From Massilia atriviolacea (GTDB taxonomy: Bacteria > Pseudomonadota > Gammaproteobacteria > Burkholderiales > Burkholderiaceae_D): a stretch of DNA of 64,000 bases. The first letter of the stretch is position 1, and each line of letters starts with the position of its first letter. This document shows, in pieces, positions 54,714 to 64,000 of the stretch. The stretch covers positions 248,001-312,000 of the forward strand of contig NZ_RXLQ01000004.1 in the NCBI RefSeq assembly GCF_003953935.1, read 5' to 3'. Below the pieces are notes generated by a model that did no database searches, had not been told where the DNA came from, and saw only the letters and a program-made list of their open reading frames with translations. The position numbers and the translations under genes were made by a program.

Positions 54714-55253
54714 ATGCAAGAGACGCCGACCAAGCTTGATGTGCCGCTGCGAAGCGATGCCGACATCAGTCCGGCAAGCGCTAGCCGGCGCGATGGCCAG
54801 CTGATCGTCATTCCTGCCGGGGCATCGTTGCCTGCGCGCTGCGTCAAATGCAATGCGCCAGCGCAGGTGGGCAAGCCACAAACGTTTTCCTGGCACGATC
54901 CTGCATGGGACTCATTTATATCGGTTAACTTCCTGCTGCATATCGCGGGGGCGGCTGCGTTACAGGAATCGGTCAGCTTGGCCGTTGGCCTGTGCGAACG
55001 ACATCGGCGCTGGCCCCGCTGGCTCAACTATCTCTCGCATGTCTCGACCGCGCTCGGTTTTGCAACGCTCGCCGCCGCGTTCTTTGTGGAGGAAAGCCTG
55101 CTCATCGGATCGATGGCTTGCGCCATCTGGCTGGTCGCCGCCATCATCGGCAGCGCCGCCGGGCATGCGCTGACGGCGACCTACGTCAGCAAGACTGAAG
55201 CCCGGCTGAAAGGGGGCGGCGCCGCGTTCCTCGATTCGCTGCCGCCCCGCTAA
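54714..55253 (+). CDS. Membrane protein paralogous to the 52839 gene
   Basis: A 179-residue protein of the same family as the protein encoded at 52839-53369: LPARCVKCNAPAQ (CxxC), a hydrophobic first region, then VGLCERHRRW (CxxH), two further helices, and a shared C-terminus (LKGGGAAFLDSLPPR against FKGCGPAFLDSLPPH). It lies 135 bp after the Thg1-like gene, so it may have its own promoter. The two copies bracket the kinase/Thg1 pair, and I infer duplication and co-function. Confidence 0.75.
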   Translation: MQETPTKLDVPLRSDADISPASASRRDGQLIVIPAGASLPARCVKCNAPAQVGKPQTFSWHDPAWDSFISVNFLLHIAGAAALQESVSLAVGLCERHRRWPRWLNYLSHVSTALGFATLAAAFFVEESLLIGSMACAIWLVAAIIGSAAGHALTATYVSKTEARLKGGGAAFLDSLPPR

Positions 55254-55264
55254 GCGTTACCGTC

Positions 55265-58200
55265 TTACATATTGCGGCGGTACTGCCCGCCCACCTCGAA
55301 CAGCGCCGTCGTAATCTGCCCCAGCGAGCAGACCCGCACCGCGTCCATCAGCTTCTCGAACACATTCGCATTGTCGATGGCGGCTTGCTGCAAGGCGGCC
55401 AGCATCTGCGGCGCCTGCTCGGCATTGCGCTTGTGGAAGTCGTCCAGGCGCGTCAACTGCGACTGCTTCTCGTCGTCGGTGGAGCGCGCCAGTTCGATCT
55501 TTTGCGGCGTGTCGTTGGCCTTCGGATTGCGGAAGGTGTTCACGCCGATGATCGGCAGGGTGCCGTCGTGCTTCTGGTGCTCGTACAGCATCGACTCTTC
55601 CTGGATCTTGCCGCGCTGGTAGCCGGTTTCCATCGCCCCCAGCACGCCGCCGCGTTCGGCGATGCGCTCGAACTCCTGCAGCACCGCTTCTTCCACCAGG
55701 TCCGTCAGTTCCTCGATGATGAACGAGCCCTGGTTCGGATTTTCGTTCTTGGCCAGGCCCCATTCGCGGTTGATGATCAGCTGGATCGCCAGCGCGCGCC
55801 GCACCGATTCGTCGGTCGGGGTGGTGATCGCCTCGTCGTAGGCGTTGGTGTGCAGCGAGTTGCAGTTGTCGTAGATCGCGATCAGCGCCTGCAGGGTGGT
55901 GCGGATATCGTTGAAGTCGATCTCCTGCGCGTGCAGCGAGCGGCCCGAGGTCTGGATGTGGTACTTGAGCTTCTGGCTGCGGTCGTTGGCGCCGTACTTG
56001 TCGCGCATGGCGACGGCCCACAGGCGGCGCGCCACGCGGCCCAGCACCGTGTATTCCGGGTCCATGCCGTTACTGAAGAAGAACGACAGGTTGGGCGCAA
56101 AATCGTCGATGTGCATGCCGCGCGCCAGGTACGCTTCCACGAAGGTGAAGCCGTTCGAGAGCGTGAACGCCAGCTGCGAAATCGGGTTCGCGCCCGCTTC
56201 GGCGATGTGGTAGCCCGAGATCGACACCGAGTAGAAATTGCGCACCTGGTGGTGCACGAAGTATTCCTGGATGTCGCCCATGACTTTCAGCGAAAACTCG
56301 GTCGAGAAGATGCAGGTGTTCTGGCCCTGGTCTTCCTTCAGAATGTCGGCCTGCACCGTGCCGCGCACGTTCTGCAGCACCCAGGCGCGGATCTTGGCCG
56401 CTTCGTCATCGGTCGGCTGGCGCTTGTTCTCCGCCACGAACTTGTCGATCTGCTGGTCGATGGCGGTATTCATGAACATCGCCAGGATGGTCGGCGCCGG
56501 GCCGTTGATCGTCATCGACACCGAGGTGCTCGGGCTGCACAGGTTAAAGCCGTCGTACAGCACCTTCATGTCGTCCAGCGTGGCGATCGAGACGCCCGAA
56601 TTGCCGACCTTGCCGTAGATGTCGGGACGCAGCGCCGGGTCGGCGCCGTACAGGGTGACCGAGTCGAACGCGGTCGACAGGCGCTTGGCGTCCATGCCTT
56701 CCGAGACCAGCTTGAAGCGGCGGTTGGTGCGGAAGGAATCGCCTTCGCCGGCGAACATGCGGGTCGGGTCTTCGCCTTCGCGCTTGAACGCGAACACGCC
56801 GGCCGTGAAGGGGAAGGAGCCCGGCACGTTTTCCAGCATCAGGAAGCGCAGCACTTCGCCGTGGTCTTCATAGCGCGGCAGGGCCACCTTGCGGATCCTG
56901 GTGCCCGACAGCGTGTGGGCAATGAGGCGCGTGCGGATTTCCTTGTCGCGGATCTTGACCACGTAATCGTCGCCCGCGTAGGCGGCCTGCATTTCGGGCC
57001 ACATCGCCAGCAGCTTCCTGGCGCTGGCGTCGAGCGCGTTATCGCGTTCGGTAATCAGGTCGTCGAAGTCCGCCGTCCTGGAGGCCAGCGCCAGCATGCG
57101 TTTGGCTTCCGTCAGTTGCTGGCGTTCGCGCGCCAGCTTGACCTGCTTCGAGGCGTTCTTGTGGTAGCCGCGCACGGTGTCGGCGATTTCGGCCAGGTAG
57201 CGCGCGCGCGCCGGCGGCACGATCACGTGCTTGCCGCTCGAATGGCGGATCTCCGCCTGCGGCAGCTTGCCCGGCGTGATGTGCAGGCCGAATTCGCCGA
57301 GCTTCGGCAGCAGGCCGTGGTACAGGGCGGTGACGCCATCGTCGTTGAAGCGCGACGCCTGGGTGCCGTACACCGGCATCTCTTCCGGGCGCTTGCTCCA
57401 CAGTTCGCGGTTGCGCTGGTATTGCTTGGCGACGTCGCGCAGGGCGTCGAGCGAGCCTTTGCGGTCGAATTTGTTGATCGCGATGAAGTCGGCGAAGTCC
57501 AGCATGTCGATCTTTTCGAGCTGCGAGGCGGCGCCGAATTCCGGCGTCATCACGTACATCGACACGTCCACGTGCGGGACGATGGCGGCGTCGCCCTGGC
57601 CGATGCCGGAGGTTTCGACGATCACCAGGTCGAAGCCGGCCACCTTGCAGGCGGCGATCACGTCGGGCAGCGCCTGCGAGATCTCGGAACCGGCTTCGCG
57701 CGTGGCGAGCGAGCGCATGAAGACGCGCGCCTGCCCGTTCCACGGGTTGATCGCGTTCATGCGGATGCGGTCGCCCAGCAGCGCGCCGCCCGATTTGCGG
57801 CGCGACGGGTCGATCGAGATGATCGCGATGTTGACCGCGTCGTTCTGGTCCAGGCGGATGCGGCGGATCAGTTCATCGGTCAGCGAGGACTTGCCGGCGC
57901 CGCCGGTGCCGGTGATGCCCAGGGTCGGCACGCGCAGGCCTTCGGCCGCGTCCATGATGGCGCGGCGCAGTTCCGGCGCGGCCTTGTCGTTCTCCAGGGC
58001 GGTGATCAGCTGCGCCAGCGGGCGGTGGCGCGAGGCCACGTCGCCCTGCCGCAGCGGCTCCAGGGTGGTCGGGGAATAGGTGGACAGGTCGATGTCGCAG
58101 GTCTGGATCATCGACTGGATCATGCCCACGAGGCCCATGCGCTGGCCGTCTTCGGGACTGAAAATGCGGGTTACGCCGTAGGAGTGCAGGTCCGCGATTT

Positions 58201-58552
58201 CGTCGGGGACGATCACGCCGCCGCCGCCGCCGAACACCTTGATGTGGGCGCCGCCGCGTTCGCGCAGCAGGTCGATCATGTACTTGAAGTATTCGACGTG
58301 GCCGCCCTGGTAGCTGGAGATGGCGATGCCCTGCACGTCTTCGGCCAGGGCCGCGGTGACGACGTCGTCGACCGAGCGGTTGTGGCCGAGGTGGACCACC
58401 TCGACGCCGTTCGACTGCAGGATGCGGCGCATGATGTTGATCGATGCGTCATGGCCGTCGAACAGCGAGGCGGCGGTCACGAAGCGGACCTTGTTGGCCA
58501 GTTTCGGCTGTTCGGGGAGATTCAGTTTGGCGGCGGGAGTCAGGTCGTTCAT
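55265..58552 (-). CDS. icmF: Fused isobutyryl-CoA mutase IcmF
   Basis: A 1095-residue fusion. The N-terminal B12-binding domain has the [10 protein letters not shown] signature. The middle P-loop GTPase (chaperone-like) has [29 protein letters not shown] and [12 protein letters not shown]. The C-terminal methylmalonyl-CoA mutase-type barrel spans roughly residues 600-1095 ([35 protein letters not shown]). It interconverts isobutyryl-CoA and n-butyryl-CoA with adenosylcobalamin. It is transcribed leftward, after a REP-like repeat and the ferredoxin oxidoreductase gene. Confidence 0.9.
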   Translation of the reverse strand: MNDLTPAAKLNLPEQPKLANKVRFVTAASLFDGHDASINIMRRILQSNGVEVVHLGHNRSVDDVVTAALAEDVQGIAISSYQGGHVEYFKYMIDLLRERGGAHIKVFGGGGGVIVPDEIADLHSYGVTRIFSPEDGQRMGLVGMIQSMIQTCDIDLSTYSPTTLEPLRQGDVASRHRPLAQLITALENDKAAPELRRAIMDAAEGLRVPTLGITGTGGAGKSSLTDELIRRIRLDQNDAVNIAIISIDPSRRKSGGALLGDRIRMNAINPWNGQARVFMRSLATREAGSEISQALPDVIAACKVAGFDLVIVETSGIGQGDAAIVPHVDVSMYVMTPEFGAASQLEKIDMLDFADFIAINKFDRKGSLDALRDVAKQYQRNRELWSKRPEEMPVYGTQASRFNDDGVTALYHGLLPKLGEFGLHITPGKLPQAEIRHSSGKHVIVPPARARYLAEIADTVRGYHKNASKQVKLARERQQLTEAKRMLALASRTADFDDLITERDNALDASARKLLAMWPEMQAAYAGDDYVVKIRDKEIRTRLIAHTLSGTRIRKVALPRYEDHGEVLRFLMLENVPGSFPFTAGVFAFKREGEDPTRMFAGEGDSFRTNRRFKLVSEGMDAKRLSTAFDSVTLYGADPALRPDIYGKVGNSGVSIATLDDMKVLYDGFNLCSPSTSVSMTINGPAPTILAMFMNTAIDQQIDKFVAENKRQPTDDEAAKIRAWVLQNVRGTVQADILKEDQGQNTCIFSTEFSLKVMGDIQEYFVHHQVRNFYSVSISGYHIAEAGANPISQLAFTLSNGFTFVEAYLARGMHIDDFAPNLSFFFSNGMDPEYTVLGRVARRLWAVAMRDKYGANDRSQKLKYHIQTSGRSLHAQEIDFNDIRTTLQALIAIYDNCNSLHTNAYDEAITTPTDESVRRALAIQLIINREWGLAKNENPNQGSFIIEELTDLVEEAVLQEFERIAERGGVLGAMETGYQRGKIQEESMLYEHQKHDGTLPIIGVNTFRNPKANDTPQKIELARSTDDEKQSQLTRLDDFHKRNAEQAPQMLAALQQAAIDNANVFEKLMDAVRVCSLGQITTALFEVGGQYRRNM

Positions 58553-58644
58553 GATGATCCTTGCGATAGCGTTCTTGTAAGGTATATGACGTTTACGTAA
58601 ACGTCAAGCGACGTGTCCGTCACGGGAGAAGCGGGAATTACCAC

Positions 58645-58721
58645 CGTCGCTCCCGCGCAGGCGGGAGCCCAAGTTCCTCGGTAACCGACGAACTTGGGTT
58701 CCCGCCTGCGCGGGAACGACG
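58645..58721. repeat. REP-like dispersed inverted repeat, copy 2
   Basis: Arms at 58645-58676 and 58690-58721 are inverted with two mismatches over 32 bases, around CTCCCGCGCAGGCGGGAG and its complement. It shares the CCCGCGCAGGCGGGA core with copy 1 at 48856-48932. It sits between the oxidoreductase stop and icmF and may act as a hairpin terminator or stabiliser. Confidence 0.75.
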
Positions 58722-58724
58722 CGA

Positions 58725-61700
58725 TTACGCCGCGTGCTGGCGCGTCCCATCCCCCAGCAGCCGCGCCTTCTCCACGCGGAACTGCGCCACTGCCTTTTCC
58801 TTCACATGGCCGTACCCGCGGATCTGTTCCGGCAGGTTGGCCAGTGCCACCGCCGTCGCGTGATTGTCGGCATTGAGGCCGGCGACCAGGCCTTCGATCA
58901 TCTGGCGGTACTCCACGATCAGCGCGCGCTCCATCTTGCGTTCTTCGGTGCGCCCGAAAATATCGAACGCGCCGCCGCGCAGGCCCTTGAACCTGGCCAG
59001 CAAGGCAAACGCCTTCCACATCCACGAGCCGAATTCCGCCTTCACCAGATGGCCCTTGGCGTCCTTCTTGGCGAACATCGGCGGCGCCAGGTTGAACTTG
59101 ACCGAGAAGTCGCCTTCGAACTGCGACTTGAGCTGCTCCACGAAGCGCCCGTCGGTGTACAGGCGCGCCACTTCGTATTCGTCCTTGTAGGCCATCAGCT
59201 TGAAGTAGTACTTGGCCACGGCCGTCGACAGCTTGTTGCCCAGTCCCTGCGCCGTTTCCGCCGCGCGCACCTTGGCCACCAGCTGCTCGTAGATGGCCGC
59301 ATACGCGCCATCCTGGTAGGCGGTCAGGAATTGGACGCGCTTCTTGATCACGTTCTCCAGGCTTTGCGGCATCTGCACCACGATGGCCTGGGTCGGCGTG
59401 GCGACCTTTTCCACGCGCTTGAGGTCCACCGCGGCGCGGCGGCCCCACAGGAAGCTCTTCTTGTTCGGCTCCACGCCCACGCCGTTCAACTCGATGGCGC
59501 GCAGCAGCGACGCTTCGGTCAGCGGAATGCGGCCCTTCTGCCACGCGTACCCCATCATGAACAGGTTGGCGGCGATCGAGTCGCCCATCAGCGCGGTCGC
59601 CAGCTTGGTGGCGTCGATGAAATCGGCGGCCTCGATGGCCGGCGCACCGACCGATTCCATGATCAGCGCGCGCACTTCGTCGGCCGGATACTCCCAGTCG
59701 GCCTGCTGCGCGAAGGTGCCCGGCGGCTGCTCGTGCAGGTTGATCACGGCCATGGTGCGGCCCGGACGCATCTTGGAAATCGCATCCTGCGCACCGGCGG
59801 TGAGCATGTCGCAGCCCAGCACCAGGTCCGCCTCGCCGGTGGCGATGCGCTGCGCGCGCAGGTGTTCCGGCGAACGTGCGACCTTCACGTGCGAAGTCAC
59901 CGAGCCGTTTTTCTGCGACATGCCGGTCATGTCCAGCACCGACGCGCCCTTGCCTTCGAGGTGGGCGGCCATGCCCATCAGCGCGCCGACGGTAATCACG
60001 CCGGTGCCGCCGATGCCGTTGATCAGGATGTTGTACGGCTGGTCGATATTCGGCAGCACCGGTTCCGGCAGCGCGCCGAAGCCGTCGTCCACGTTACCCT
60101 TGGTGACGCCGGTCTTGGTTTTCTTGAGGGTGCCGCCTTCGACCGTCACGAAGCTCGGGCAAAAGCCCTTCACGCACGAGTAGTCCTTGTTGCAGGACGA
60201 CTGGTCGATGGTGCGCTTGCGGCCGAATTCGGTCTCTTTCGGCAGGATCGAGACGCAGTTCGACTGCACGCCGCAGTCGCCGCAGCCTTCGCACACGGCG
60301 TCGTTGATGACCATGCGCTTGTTCGGGTCGGGGAACTCGCCCTTCTTGCGGCGGCGGCGCTTTTCGGCCGCGCAGGTCTGGTCGTAGATCAGCACCGACA
60401 CGCCTTCGACCTCGCGCAGTTCGCGCTGGACCGCGTCCATCTCCTTGCGGTCGTGCAGGCTGACGATGGACGGCAGCGCCGAGCGGTCGCTGTAGCGCGA
60501 CAGGTCTTCGGTGACCAGCGCGATGCGCTTGATGCCTTCGGCCGCCATCTGCTGGGCGATCATCGGCACCGAGGTCTGGCCGTCGACCGGCTGGCCGCCC
60601 GTCATCGCCACCGCATCGTTGTACAGGATCTTGTAGGTCATGTTGACCTTGGCCGCCACCGCCGCGCGGATCGCCAGGTAACCGGAGTGGAAGTAGGTGC
60701 CGTCGCCCAGGTTCTGGAACACGTGCGGCACCTGCGAGAACGCCTGCTGCCCGATCCACGGCGCGCCTTCGCCGCCCATGTGGGTGGTCAGCTTGTTCAT
60801 GCCCGGGTAGATCGCGGTGGCCATCACGTGGCAGCCGATGCCGGCCAGCGCGAAGCTGCCGTCGGGGACCTTGGTCGAGGTGTTGTGCGGGCAGCCGGAG
60901 CAGTAGAACGCGGGGCGGAACGGCGTGTTGATCGCCTTGCGCAGGACCGCATCCTTGGCGTCCAAAAAGCTCAGGCGCGCCTTGATCAGGTCGCAGGTGC
61001 GCGCATCGGTGATCAGGCGCGAGACGCGCGAGGCGATCACGCGCGCCACTTGCGAGACCGAGAAGTCGGCCTTGGAGGTCAGCAGCCATTCGCCGCGCGG
61101 CGCCACCCACTCGCCTTTTTCGTCGAACTTGCCGATCACTTTCGGGCGCACGTCGTCGCGCCAGTTATACAGCTGCTCCTTGAGCTGGTATTCGACGATC
61201 TGGCGCTTTTCTTCGACCACCAGGATTTCGTCCAGGCCCTGGGCGAATTCGCGCACGCTGTCCGGCTCCAGCGGCCATGGCATGGCGACCTTGAACAGGC
61301 GCAGGCCGACCTCGGCCGCCATCTGCTCGTCGATGCCCAGTTCTTCCAGCGCTTCGAGCACGTCCAGGTAGGATTTGCCGGAGGCGATGATGCCCAGCTT
61401 GGCGTTGGCGCTGTCGATGGTGGTGTGATTGAGCTTGTTTTCGCGCGCATAGGCCAGCGCCGCGTAGATCTTATAGTCCTGCATCAGCGCTTCCTGCTTG
61501 CGCGCCTGCAGGCCGAGCGGGTCGGACGAGAGGCGCGTATTCAGGCCGCCTTCGGGCATCACGAAGTCCTGCGGAATCTTGACCTGCACGCGGAACGGGT
61601 TGGCGTCGACCGAGGCGCTCGATTCGACCGTGTCGGCCAGCGCCTTGAAGGCCACCGTGCAGCCGGAAAAGCGCGACATGGCCCAGCCGTGCACGCCCAG

Positions 61701-62288
61701 GTCCAGGTATTCCTGCACATTGCACGGGTACAGCACCGGCACCATGCAGGCCGAGAAAATGTGGTCGGACTGGTGCGGCAGGGTCGAGGAATACGCGCCA
61801 TGGTCGTCGCCGGCCACCAGCAGCACGCCGCCGTGCTTGCTCGTGCCGGCATGGTTCATGTGCTTGAAGACGTCGCCGCAGCGGTCCACGCCCGGACCCT
61901 TGCCGTACCACATGGCGAACACGCCGTCGTACTTGGCCGGGCCGATCAGGTCGACCGTCTGCGAGCCCCAGACGGCGGTCGCGGCCAGGTCTTCGTTCAC
62001 GCCCGGCACGAACTTGATGTGCTGCGCTTCCAGGTGGGCCTTGGCCTTCCACAGGTTTTCATCGAGGCCGCCCAGGGGCGAGCCGCGGTAGCCGGAAATG
62101 AAGCCGGCCGTGTTCAGGCCGGCGGCCTGGTCGCGTTCGCGCTGCATCATCGGGAGGCGCACCAGCGCCTGGATACCTGACAGGAAAATATTGCCCGTGG
62201 TCGCCGTGTATTTGTCGTCGAGGGTGACCGTGGTCAGGCGTGAAGCGACGTCCTGCGGCGCAGGCGTCGTTGCCGTGGTATCTGGCAT
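58725..62288 (-). CDS. Indolepyruvate ferredoxin oxidoreductase family protein
   Basis: A 1187-residue fused 2-oxoacid:ferredoxin oxidoreductase of the IorAB type. N-terminal TPP-dependent alpha-type domain (FISGYRGSPLGGLDE, TLPHQSDHIFSACMVPVL); a cysteine-rich 4Fe-4S segment (CEGCGDCGVQSNCVSILP and CNKDYSCVKGFCPSF); then the gamma-type domain (INGIGGTGVITVGALMGMAA). It converts an aromatic or branched 2-oxoacid to its acyl-CoA with reduction of ferredoxin. The ATG at 62288 has GGAG six bases upstream; the TTG at 62300 is rejected. It is the upstream partner of icmF. Confidence 0.9.
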   Translation of the reverse strand: MPDTTATTPAPQDVASRLTTVTLDDKYTATTGNIFLSGIQALVRLPMMQRERDQAAGLNTAGFISGYRGSPLGGLDENLWKAKAHLEAQHIKFVPGVNEDLAATAVWGSQTVDLIGPAKYDGVFAMWYGKGPGVDRCGDVFKHMNHAGTSKHGGVLLVAGDDHGAYSSTLPHQSDHIFSACMVPVLYPCNVQEYLDLGVHGWAMSRFSGCTVAFKALADTVESSASVDANPFRVQVKIPQDFVMPEGGLNTRLSSDPLGLQARKQEALMQDYKIYAALAYARENKLNHTTIDSANAKLGIIASGKSYLDVLEALEELGIDEQMAAEVGLRLFKVAMPWPLEPDSVREFAQGLDEILVVEEKRQIVEYQLKEQLYNWRDDVRPKVIGKFDEKGEWVAPRGEWLLTSKADFSVSQVARVIASRVSRLITDARTCDLIKARLSFLDAKDAVLRKAINTPFRPAFYCSGCPHNTSTKVPDGSFALAGIGCHVMATAIYPGMNKLTTHMGGEGAPWIGQQAFSQVPHVFQNLGDGTYFHSGYLAIRAAVAAKVNMTYKILYNDAVAMTGGQPVDGQTSVPMIAQQMAAEGIKRIALVTEDLSRYSDRSALPSIVSLHDRKEMDAVQRELREVEGVSVLIYDQTCAAEKRRRRKKGEFPDPNKRMVINDAVCEGCGDCGVQSNCVSILPKETEFGRKRTIDQSSCNKDYSCVKGFCPSFVTVEGGTLKKTKTGVTKGNVDDGFGALPEPVLPNIDQPYNILINGIGGTGVITVGALMGMAAHLEGKGASVLDMTGMSQKNGSVTSHVKVARSPEHLRAQRIATGEADLVLGCDMLTAGAQDAISKMRPGRTMAVINLHEQPPGTFAQQADWEYPADEVRALIMESVGAPAIEAADFIDATKLATALMGDSIAANLFMMGYAWQKGRIPLTEASLLRAIELNGVGVEPNKKSFLWGRRAAVDLKRVEKVATPTQAIVVQMPQSLENVIKKRVQFLTAYQDGAYAAIYEQLVAKVRAAETAQGLGNKLSTAVAKYYFKLMAYKDEYEVARLYTDGRFVEQLKSQFEGDFSVKFNLAPPMFAKKDAKGHLVKAEFGSWMWKAFALLARFKGLRGGAFDIFGRTEERKMERALIVEYRQMIEGLVAGLNADNHATAVALANLPEQIRGYGHVKEKAVAQFRVEKARLLGDGTRQHAA

Positions 62289-62517
62289 GTGTGTCTCCAA
62301 AAGGGTATTCGGGATCGTGCCCGCCGGGTCGGCGCCGGGTAAGCGCTTCGATGACGGACTGGGTGCCGCTGTAGGCGACTGTTTTATATAGCGATTCTAC
62401 AAGACTCTCCGGTACGGAGCGCCGCTGGCGTGGAGTGTATGACCTTCCTGGCCATAGGGGAAATACGGTTTCGGGATGGGGGTATAAGAAAAAACGATGG
62501 CCCTGGCTGCCTGCCGC

Positions 62518-63450
62518 TTATTTGGGCAGCTGCGCGCCGGGCCAGGCCCCGCCGGCGCACAGGTCCGCCGTCACCTGGTGCACCAGGCGCTTGACCGCGG
62601 CCGCCGCGTTGGTCAGGGGAATATTGCGCGAGGCGCACAGGGTGACCTTGCGCGCCAGCGCCGGGCTGTGGATCGGGCGCGCCAGCATGGCGCCGCGCTC
62701 TATGTCGGCCAGCAAGGGCGCGACCGGCAGGATGGTGGCGCCCATGTCGGCCAGGATGGCCGACTTGAGGATGGCGATCGAGTTGATTTCAATCACGCTC
62801 GACAGGTGCAAGCCCGCTTCGCGCGCCACGTTTTCGATGCGCGGACGCACTCCCTGCTGCTGGGCCGGCAGGATCAGGGTGGTGGCCAGCGCCTCGGCCA
62901 GCGCCACCCGCTCGCCCGGCGGGCCGAAGACCGAGCCGGTGCGGCAGATGAAACGCAGTTCTTCCTCCACCAGCGCGCTGCTGGCAAAGGCGCCCAGCTG
63001 GCCGTCGTCGAACAGCACCGCCAGGTTGATCCGGCCCGACTTTAACTGTTCGTTCAGATTGCCGGACAGCTCTTCGGTCAACTGCAGGGTGATCTCGGGA
63101 TAAGTGTTGCGCGCCGCCATCAGCAAGGGCAGGGCCAGGGCATTCGAGATGCTGTGCGGCAGCCCCAAGCTGACACTTCCCGATGGCCTGGTGGTAGACT
63201 GAATCACGGCCGAACGGGCGTCGCCGACCTGCTTCAGGATGGCCTGGGCATGCTCGTAAAACACCTTGCCGGCATCGGTGGCCAGCACCCCCTGCGCCGA
63301 GCGGTGCAGCAATTGCGCGCCCAGTTCGTCTTCCAGCTGGCGCAGCTGCTGGGTCAGGGCCGGCTGGGCCACGTGCAGCACCAGCGCCGCGCGCGAGAGC
63401 GAGCCGTGATCGACGATGGCGACGTAATAGCGCAGCTGGCGTAGTTCCAT
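62518..63450 (-). CDS. LysR-family transcriptional regulator
   Basis: A 310-residue LysR protein. The winged helix-turn-helix is VAIVDHGSLSRAALVLHVAQPALTQQL-type (residues about 11-36), and the effector domain starts at SGSVSLGLPHSISN. The closest flavour is the Nac/TsaR-like group with the RYYVAIVDHGS start. It precedes the ferredoxin oxidoreductase on the same strand with about 230 bp between them, so it may control that gene. It is divergent from the HD-GYP-type gene. Confidence 0.85.
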   Translation of the reverse strand: MELRQLRYYVAIVDHGSLSRAALVLHVAQPALTQQLRQLEDELGAQLLHRSAQGVLATDAGKVFYEHAQAILKQVGDARSAVIQSTTRPSGSVSLGLPHSISNALALPLLMAARNTYPEITLQLTEELSGNLNEQLKSGRINLAVLFDDGQLGAFASSALVEEELRFICRTGSVFGPPGERVALAEALATTLILPAQQQGVRPRIENVAREAGLHLSSVIEINSIAILKSAILADMGATILPVAPLLADIERGAMLARPIHSPALARKVTLCASRNIPLTNAAAAVKRLVHQVTADLCAGGAWPGAQLPK

Positions 63451-63481
63451 GAGTCGGCTCGGGATTAGTGGTTTTTGGAAA

Positions 63482-63491
63482 GCATTAATGC
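63482..63491. promoter_or_regulatory. GCATTAATGC palindrome between divergent genes
   Basis: A perfect 10-bp palindrome 32 bp upstream of the LysR gene, in the short divergent promoter region. Candidate autoregulatory site. Confidence 0.4.
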
Positions 63492-63565
63492 AATAGGGAA
63501 ATATTGACGCTATACTGGTCGGGTTGCCGCGATTGCGCGAGATTACACCACAGACGGACAGAACC

Positions 63566-64000
63566 ATGCTCAAGAAAATCGACGCTTCCCAACTCAAGAC
63601 CGGCATGTACATCCATGACCTCAGTTGCGACTGGATGACGCATCCCTTCGTGCGCAACCGTTTCCTGCTCAGCAGCGAGGACGAAATCCGCAAGATCGTC
63701 CAGGCCGGCATCCACGACGTGGTCATCGATTGCAGCAAGGGGCTCGACGTCGACCATGCGCCGACCCTGGAAGAAACCCGCGAGAGCACCGAGCAGGCGC
63801 TGGTGGAAATCGCCGCGCGCCCGGTGATCGTCACCCGCACCACCCTGGGCGAGGAACTCAAGCGCGCCGCCGTGATCCGCCAGCAGGCCAGCGGCCTGGT
63901 GCGCACCGTGATGCAGGATGCGCGCCTGGGCAAGGCCATCGAAATCGACAATGTCTCGCCGGTGGTGGAAAACATCACCGAATCGATCCTGCGCAATCCC
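63566..64000 (+). CDS. DUF3391/HD-GYP-type phosphodiesterase, 3' end off the window
   Basis: The frame starts with ATG at 63566 and is open to the last base, so only 145 residues are present. The visible part is a DUF3391 domain (LKTGMYIHDLSCDWMTHPF and IRKIVQAGIHDVVID), the usual N-terminal domain of proteins whose C-terminal HD-GYP domain hydrolyses cyclic di-GMP. The HD-GYP part would be beyond the window and is inferred. Such enzymes often control the EPS-versus-motility switch, which fits the EPS genes elsewhere in the window. Confidence 0.7.
   Translation, partial: MLKKIDASQLKTGMYIHDLSCDWMTHPFVRNRFLLSSEDEIRKIVQAGIHDVVIDCSKGLDVDHAPTLEETRESTEQALVEIAARPVIVTRTTLGEELKRAAVIRQQASGLVRTVMQDARLGKAIEIDNVSPVVENITESILRNP

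Noticed and set aside
55385-58600. 1071-codon plus-strand frame opposite icmF
   Set aside because: Antisense shadow; icmF has all expected motifs in the opposite strand.
58734-62180. 1148-codon plus-strand frame opposite the ferredoxin oxidoreductase
   Set aside because: Antisense shadow with no recognisable domain or ribosome binding site.

Overview
The window looks like a chromosome segment from a GC-rich betaproteobacterium of the Oxalobacteraceae (Massilia/Telluria/Duganella type). I infer this from protein flavour and from the exosortase A-associated exopolysaccharide (EPS) genes; no rRNA, tRNA or CRISPR array is visible to confirm it. Family names given below come from memory of the families, not from a search.

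Layout. (1) 1-14.2 kb: an exosortase A (XrtA/PEP-CTERM)-associated EPS locus. A leftward operon (acyl-CoA ligase, PLP decarboxylase, asparagine synthase-like amidotransferase, DegT aminotransferase, GNAT/FemAB-like protein cut by the window edge) diverges from a rightward operon (O-antigen ligase-like protein, polysaccharide deacetylase, acyl carrier protein, two alpha/beta hydrolases, TPR protein, VanZ-like protein). The shared 236-bp promoter region holds two perfect inverted repeats. (2) 14.2-15.3 kb: zapE. (3) 15.9-21.6 kb: a tight five-gene cassette (haem-oxygenase-like diiron enzyme, aminotransferase, FAD/NAD(P)-binding oxidase, cupin, Bcr/CflA-type exporter) that looks like an uncharacterised small-molecule pathway. 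(4) 21.9-26.9 kb: a secreted RHS-repeat protein with a compositionally different tail, followed by a Sel1-repeat gene. (5) 27.2-34.6 kb: the second EPS block, leftward: tviB-like and tviC-like UDP-sugar enzymes, an initiating sugar transferase, PrsK and PrsR. (6) 35.4-41.9 kb: mixed small genes, including a MoaD-like/beta-propeller pair and a TetR/metallo-beta-lactamase-fold pair with a clear palindromic operator. (7) 41.9-51.3 kb: a disaccharide-utilisation locus (TonB-dependent receptor, LacI regulator, GH65 phosphorylase, beta-phosphoglucomutase, MFS transporter, second LacI) with LacI-type operators. (8) 51.3-55.3 kb: the most unusual segment: a retron-type reverse transcriptase with a structured 240-bp leader, a two-helix membrane protein overlapping it, a polynucleotide-kinase-like P-loop enzyme, a Thg1-like reverse (3'-5') polymerase, and a second copy of the membrane-protein family. 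(9) 55.3-64 kb: IcmF and an indolepyruvate ferredoxin oxidoreductase-type enzyme (branched-chain or aromatic 2-oxoacid catabolism), a LysR regulator, and the start of a DUF3391/HD-GYP-type gene.

How it fits together. Blocks 1 and 5 would build, polymerise and regulate a PEP-CTERM-type EPS, probably containing an N-acetyl-hexosaminuronic acid; the exosortase itself is not in the window. Block 7 would import a glucose disaccharide, phosphorolyse it and feed glucose 6-phosphate to glycolysis. Block 8 combines DNA synthesis from RNA, RNA end phosphorylation and 3'-5' RNA extension with a possible membrane effector, which suggests phage defence or RNA repair; this is inference. Block 3 is the other candidate for undescribed biology.
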